Source of the DNA: Fibrobacter sp.
Lineage (GTDB): Bacteria > Fibrobacterota > Fibrobacteria > Fibrobacterales > Fibrobacteraceae
DNA length: 64,000 nucleotides
Reading direction: 5' to 3'
NCBI GenBank assembly: GCA_017526585.1
Contig: JAFXRC010000041.1
Span: 62,001 to 126,000 of the forward strand
Part shown: positions 60,202 through 64,000 of the stretch, one piece after another
How the letters are laid out: each line of letters begins with the position of its first letter
How positions within the stretch are numbered: the stretch's first letter is position 1
Translations under genes and position numbers: made by a program
The notes under the pieces: model-generated
What the model was told of the DNA's origin: nothing
Database searches by the model: none
What the model saw: the letters and a program-made list of their open reading frames with translations, nothing else

Positions 60202-61737
60202 TCAGAACTGTTCAAAGAACTTGTGGACTTCTTCGGGCACCCAGGTCTGCTCCCAGTTCCAGCCGATACCCATGTTGCCGGTGTCGTGGGCGGTCCACTG
60301 GTGGTCTCCGGGCCAGGTGCACCACTTGACGGGGAAGCGCGGGTCTACACCCGTAAAGTCGTAGCACACGTGACCGGTGTTGCCGCTGTTTTCTTGCGGT
60401 CTTTCGCTGCTCGCGTCTGTGAAGTCGCCGTTCGCGTCGGCCTTGCCGTTGCGCTTGAGGATACGCGGAAGGGCGCTGTTCTTAGCGCGGCTGTAATCGC
60501 AGCGGCCGTCATTCACGCCGTGAACGTTCATCCAGGCAATAGGCAGGTTCTTCATGTTGTTGCCTTCGGGCAGCCAGATGTTGTAGTCGGCAACCGCATA
60601 GGTCGCGGCGGCACGCACGCGAGTCTGCATGTCCTGCATCAAAGAGTAGCTGAACATAGCACCGAAGCTGAAGCCTGTGATGAACACGCGGCTCGTGTCG
60701 ATACAGAAGTTTTCTTCCAAAGTGGTAAGCGTCTGGGCGAAGAAGTCGTGGTCGCCCTGCCCCTTGGTCCACAGACCGCCAACCGCGTCGAGAGAGACAA
60801 AGATGTAGTCACCGTTCTTGTCGAGTACCTGCTGACCGTAGTACGGGGTCGGGTGGTCATAGTCGGCGGCATGATGCACAAAGTCCTCGCCATTGCTACC
60901 GTAGCAGTGCAAGGCGAACAGAACCTTGTACGGCTTCTTGTTGTCGTAGTTCTTTGGCATGGTGATGAAGTATTTGCGGCTGTCGCTGTCCACCTGTATC
61001 TGGAATTCATCGCCGTTTTCGACACTCTTGACCTTCTGCAACTTCGAAGTCGTGCCGCAGCCCTTACTCGGGGTGGGACGGTTGCCGAGCGCGTAGCCGA
61101 ACTTGAACTTTTCTTCGTCCGAAGCTGCCGCAAGCTTCACATTGAGCGTGGTGTCGAGCGTGCCGAGTGGCACAGTAAGCGTGTCGTAGCCATCAAGTAC
61201 AAAGCGGATGGACTCACCCGGAGCAGCCGACTTCATGAGAGCCGACTTGGAATCAGCCTGAGCACCAAAAGTCCCGGAAAAGTCGCCATCGACCGTAAAC
61301 TTGAAGCTCTGCCTTGCCGAGCCCACCGAAACCTGAGCAAAATAGGTCCCGCGGGACTTTACCGCAGCCTTCATATCAAAGGCGCCCGCCCCCTGCAGGG
61401 TCTTACCCAAAACCTGGGAGCCAAGCGAGTTGAAAATTTTCACGCGGACCGGCTGCGAACTGCTCTGGGAGAACGAAAGGACCCCGTTATTTACGCCGAT
61501 GTAGCCCACGGTACCCTTAGCGGAACGGATCGCCATATCATCGTCTTCGTGAATGGTGAATTTGCCCTGGTCGTCCGTCGTAGCGGACTTGCCCTCTTTG
61601 AGGAGGTCGACCGCGACCCCCTTCAGCGCATTACCCAGATCATCGGACACGGTACCCGAAACCGTATAAGCCGACGCCACTCCACAAAATGCCACGAGAC
61701 CCGCGGCAGTAAATAAACGGGATGCTTCGCCAAGCAT
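60202..61737 (-). CDS. Secreted CE1/LpqC-like esterase with carboxypeptidase-regulatory-like and sorting-tail-like modules
   Basis: The ATG at 61737 follows AGGAG; an in-frame ATG at 61773 has no site. The 511-residue product has a signal peptide (to about 24, VASA), a carboxypeptidase-regulatory-like beta module (YTVSGTVSDDLGNALKGVAV, about 25-75), a beta module resembling a type IX sorting tail (VRVKIFNSLGSQVLGKT... RGTYFAQV, about 95-150), and a C-terminal alpha/beta hydrolase (about 255-511) of the feruloyl esterase/PHB depolymerase type with nucleophile GFSFGA and late HQWTAHDT. It should deacylate plant cell-wall sugars after export. Its substrate (feruloyl or acetyl) cannot be fixed from sequence. 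Placement of the tail-like module before the enzyme is unusual. Confidence 0.83.
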   Translation of the reverse strand: MLGEASRLFTAAGLVAFCGVASAYTVSGTVSDDLGNALKGVAVDLLKEGKSATTDDQGKFTIHEDDDMAIRSAKGTVGYIGVNNGVLSFSQSSSQPVRVKIFNSLGSQVLGKTLQGAGAFDMKAAVKSRGTYFAQVSVGSARQSFKFTVDGDFSGTFGAQADSKSALMKSAAPGESIRFVLDGYDTLTVPLGTLDTTLNVKLAAASDEEKFKFGYALGNRPTPSKGCGTTSKLQKVKSVENGDEFQIQVDSDSRKYFITMPKNYDNKKPYKVLFALHCYGSNGEDFVHHAADYDHPTPYYGQQVLDKNGDYIFVSLDAVGGLWTKGQGDHDFFAQTLTTLEENFCIDTSRVFITGFSFGAMFSYSLMQDMQTRVRAAATYAVADYNIWLPEGNNMKNLPIAWMNVHGVNDGRCDYSRAKNSALPRILKRNGKADANGDFTDASSERPQENSGNTGHVCYDFTGVDPRFPVKWCTWPGDHQWTAHDTGNMGIGWNWEQTWVPEEVHKFFEQF

Positions 61738-61897
61738 AAGAACTCCTTTTTTTAAAATACCCCATTGCAACACATCTTCGTATAAATTATTCTAAAATAC
61801 GCCAAAATTCGCACGGCAAGCCACCGTGTTCGTGGACGAGTTGTCAATAAAAAGAAGTTTACGGAACAAAACCGGGCAATATCACCGGCGCCTCACC

Positions 61898-62737
61898 CTA
61901 GTCTTTAAGGCAGCGGGCATAGGCGTAGCATTCTGCCTTCTGGATAACGATGTCCGCCGAGTTATACCTGAACATCATGACAAAATAGCTTTCGAAATCA
62001 AACGAGGGCTGGTTGATAAGCAGTACCGAGCCCACGCCCTCATCCAGGTAGCCCCTGGAATCGCACTTGAAACCGCCCGGAAGCAGCGAAAAACCGAAAG
62101 CATCCGTCCCATTCAAGCTCTTGCCGTCATATTCGGCCCACCCTTCGGTGGAACTCAGCGCGCGCGCTGCCTTTTCTGGCATCGAGTCCGCCTTTTCGTA
62201 AAGGATCCTGAACTCGGTAGTGTCGGGAATGTGCCAACCCTTGGGACAAACGACACTCCCATTGTACACTGTGTACAGCCTGCCGTACTTTTCGCAGTTT
62301 ACCGGATCGTCACCGTAGCAGGGACTCACCCAATTCTGTGCATAATACTTGAAGCGCAGGTTTTCCGCCATCCATACCTGGTCGCCGATTGTCACCGTGC
62401 GGTAAGTCTGGTTGTCACGCAGGTCGGTCAATACGCCCGTCGCCGGGTCGTACTCGCTACCCTTGTTCCTGCGCTTGTCTTCCTTGAACACATTATACCA
62501 GTCTCCGTCCTTGCACTCGAATGCCACCTGGTCCTCTTCGACGGCGTATTGCACACCCGCGAGCGCCTGCGTGCATTCGGGAAGATTCTCATACGCCTGA
62601 ACCACATTGCCTTGGTTAGGGGTTGTCGGGTCATTGGAACCCGTGCCAGCGGAATCGCTGTCCCCGCAAGCCGAAAGAGTAGCAACCGCCAAAATCGCTC
62701 CAAGGAACGACAGCAAAGAACAGAACCGAATTTTCAT
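61898..62737 (-). CDS. Small FISUMP lipoprotein
   Basis: 279 residues with lipobox TLSAC (cysteine 24) and a Gly/Asn/Thr linker, a short N-terminal cysteine-containing domain (NLPECTQALAGVQYAVEED, C...KDGDW) and a C-terminal FISUMP domain (YRTVTIGDQVWMAENLRF, YGRLYTVYNGSVVCPKGWHI, FGFSLLPGGFKC, YARCLKD). It has neither the collagen-like stalk nor the long repeat array of the other FISUMP proteins and is the simplest one here. AGGAGG precedes the ATG with nine bases. Confidence 0.88.
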   Translation of the reverse strand: MKIRFCSLLSFLGAILAVATLSACGDSDSAGTGSNDPTTPNQGNVVQAYENLPECTQALAGVQYAVEEDQVAFECKDGDWYNVFKEDKRRNKGSEYDPATGVLTDLRDNQTYRTVTIGDQVWMAENLRFKYYAQNWVSPCYGDDPVNCEKYGRLYTVYNGSVVCPKGWHIPDTTEFRILYEKADSMPEKAARALSSTEGWAEYDGKSLNGTDAFGFSLLPGGFKCDSRGYLDEGVGSVLLINQPSFDFESYFVMMFRYNSADIVIQKAECYAYARCLKD

Positions 62738-62790
62738 GGGAAAGTCCCTCCTGATTATTAACCCGATTTTAAATATAATAAAAGCAGCGA

Positions 62791-63978
62791 TTATTTGCCC
62801 GCACGGTAAGCGCTGATTTCGGCATTGATTTCGTCAAGCGTCATGCCTGCAGCAGGGCCGCGCTGGGCCTGCCTGCGCAATTCCATGAAAGCCTTCTGCC
62901 CGGCGTCAGCGGAAAGTTGCTGCATGGTCCGGAGCATACGGTGCCTGTCATACAATTCCTCGAACATGTTCCGGTATGCATCAACGTCGTCCAGTTGCAC
63001 GATGGTCGTAATCTTGTTGCCGGCATCCTTGCTTGAAGCCCCGCAATGGTACAGCTTTTCACTCTTGGTCTTAAAGTCTATAAGAATGTAGCGGTCGTGG
63101 AATTTGTGCATGGCGGGTTTCTTGTCAATCGACACGTCCGGTCGGGCGGCCCGATAATCGGCAAGCATGTCGTCTGTCATGCGGCTTCCACCGAGCAAGT
63201 CGCTGAAAATCAGGACGGAAACGCCTTTGCGCACGTTCCGGAGCAAATTCAGCGTCTTGACATCCACATAATTATCAACAATCAACAGCGACTTTTTCGC
63301 CATGCCGTAAATCTGCGCGTAAGCGACGTCCGCCTCCAGTTTCTGACCGTTCAGAATCAGGAAGTGCCTGAAAGACGAAGGATCGACGAAATTTTCCATG
63401 ACTTTCTGAAGGGCATCTCGATTTTCACGCATTTCGTTAGACAACAAAGCGATGTCGCGCGTATTTTGGATTGTTTGGGCGGCAATCTCCGTGATACCGT
63501 TGTTACCGAGTAACAATTGGTTTTCCGCAACGATATAGTCCTTCATCTGCTTGAAGAGGCGAATTAAGGCCATACTCTGTTGTACCGCCAAATCGCCTTT
63601 CAACACTGTCATGAGCATATAAATACCCTGTTCCGTAAAAACAAAGGGACAGGAGCGGCTCATCGTGCTGAGATTTGCGGTGCAATTTTTGCACCGCAAA
63701 TTTTCAGTGTCATTTGCACCGATAATTGCGGTCAAAATTTTTGACCGCAATTCATCGACTTCGCTTTTGGACAGCTGGAACCGGAAATCCTCCGCAAAAC
63801 GACCGATATTATTCTTGACCTGCCGATTAAATGCTTTGGTCGTATACCCGTAAATCTCGGCCAAATCTGCATCGAGCATCACCTTGACCCCGCGAATGGT
63901 GTATATCCGCGATTTCAACAACGTTTCGTCGATGAGCGGGAAATCCGCAACAGCCAATTTATCAGTTTTTCTTGCCAT
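62791..63978 (-). CDS. ORF6N-domain protein with C-terminal PLD-like domain
   Basis: 395 residues; GGAGG precedes the ATG. Residues about 18-140 form an ORF6N domain (YTIRGVKVMLDADLAEIYG, RFAEDFRFQL, PFVFTEQGIYMLMTV), as in phage antirepressor-like proteins. The second half has LLIVDNYVDVKTLNLLR (about 228-244) and HDRYILID, an H-x-(K/R)-x4-D motif of phospholipase-D-like nucleases or nucleic-acid processing enzymes. This pairing suggests an accessory regulatory or defence role; not established. Two perfect palindromes (63674-63752) lie in the region between the two ORF6N motifs and code a non-conserved loop. The reading frame is intact. Confidence 0.8.
   Translation of the reverse strand: MARKTDKLAVADFPLIDETLLKSRIYTIRGVKVMLDADLAEIYGYTTKAFNRQVKNNIGRFAEDFRFQLSKSEVDELRSKILTAIIGANDTENLRCKNCTANLSTMSRSCPFVFTEQGIYMLMTVLKGDLAVQQSMALIRLFKQMKDYIVAENQLLLGNNGITEIAAQTIQNTRDIALLSNEMRENRDALQKVMENFVDPSSFRHFLILNGQKLEADVAYAQIYGMAKKSLLIVDNYVDVKTLNLLRNVRKGVSVLIFSDLLGGSRMTDDMLADYRAARPDVSIDKKPAMHKFHDRYILIDFKTKSEKLYHCGASSKDAGNKITTIVQLDDVDAYRNMFEELYDRHRMLRTMQQLSADAGQKAFMELRRQAQRGPAAGMTLDEINAEISAYRAGK
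63674..63752. repeat. Two adjacent perfect palindromes inside the ORF6N gene
   Basis: The first has arms TTTGCGGTGCAA / TTGCACCGCAAA around TTT (63674-63700). The second has arms AATTGCGGTCAAAA / TTTTGACCGCAATT around a single T (63724-63752). They are related to each other (TTGCGGT core) and would form strong cruciforms or RNA hairpins within the coding sequence. Confidence 0.9.
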
Positions 63979-64000
63979 ACAGCCTCCAAGTGGTCACAAT

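Noticed and set aside
60124-61716. A 530-codon open frame antisense to the esterase
   Set aside because: The minus strand has a signal peptide and a catalytic hydrolase; the plus product is featureless.
61809-61831. Terminator after the small FISUMP gene
   Set aside because: The CACGG/CCGTG stem has only five pairs and is followed by a mixed A/T stretch rather than a T-run; too weak to call.

Overview
The window comes from a member of the phylum Fibrobacterota, most likely a rumen or gut Fibrobacter. The main evidence is the set of Fibrobacter succinogenes major paralogous (FISUMP, TIGR02145) lipoproteins: six genes in three places. A CE1-like esterase and a 4,766-residue secreted repeat protein with a type IX-like C-terminal tail fit a Gram-negative fibre degrader. 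No rRNA, tRNA, CRISPR array or IS element was seen. No stretch longer than 300 bases lacks a gene; the longest gaps are 3886-4145 and 51829-52098.

Layout. (1) 1-3885, minus strand: a compact operon of a DUF4956 membrane protein, a HlyD-type adaptor, a TolC-type outer-membrane protein and a VTC-domain (polyphosphate polymerase-like) protein cut by the window edge. (2) 4146-8247, minus: batB and batA VWA proteins, an acyltransferase-3 protein and an alpha/beta hydrolase. (3) 8341-11788, plus: cysS, a metallo-beta-lactamase-fold hydrolase and a second acyltransferase. (4) 11840-17615, minus: two large FISUMP lipoproteins built from tandem two-cysteine repeats. (5) 17717-20431, minus: fabG-fabZ-plsC-patatin lipid operon. 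(6) 20622-24828: an HD-GYP protein, a YggU protein, a DivIVA protein and a divergent GGDEF-like protein with a broken signature. (7) 24908-31195, plus: a tightly packed run hisE-hisG-EAL/HDOD-recR-engB-mlaE-mlaF-pyrC. (8) 31211-36304, plus: a third acyltransferase, plsC-like, RNase R and a rhamnan-synthesis-F-like protein. (9) 36321-51828, minus: an unknown lipoprotein and the giant repeat protein. (10) 52099-53082, plus: an Rpn-family nuclease with a likely gene-within-gene antitoxin. (11) 53151-57213, minus: three tandem FISUMP lipoproteins with collagen-like Gly-X-Y stalks. (12) 57353-60017, minus: yidC-yidD-rnpA-rpmH, transcribed from rpmH. (13) 60202-63978, minus: a modular esterase, a small FISUMP lipoprotein and an ORF6N/PLD-like protein.

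Four points deserve most attention. The VTC/DUF4956 genes are coupled to an adaptor and an outer-membrane channel, which suggests an undescribed trans-envelope assembly linked to polyphosphate chemistry or sensing. The Rpn gene has an internal Shine-Dalgarno/ATG and a four-residue repeat array, matching the RpnL/RpnS toxin-antitoxin arrangement. The FISUMP lipoproteins have stalks of two different kinds. rnpA has no ATG, GTG or TTG start in a position that would preserve its N-terminus. A family of short palindromic repeats (ATTGCTTCGC...GCTCGCAATGAC) lies between genes and also inside two genes, yidC and an acyltransferase, without breaking the frame.
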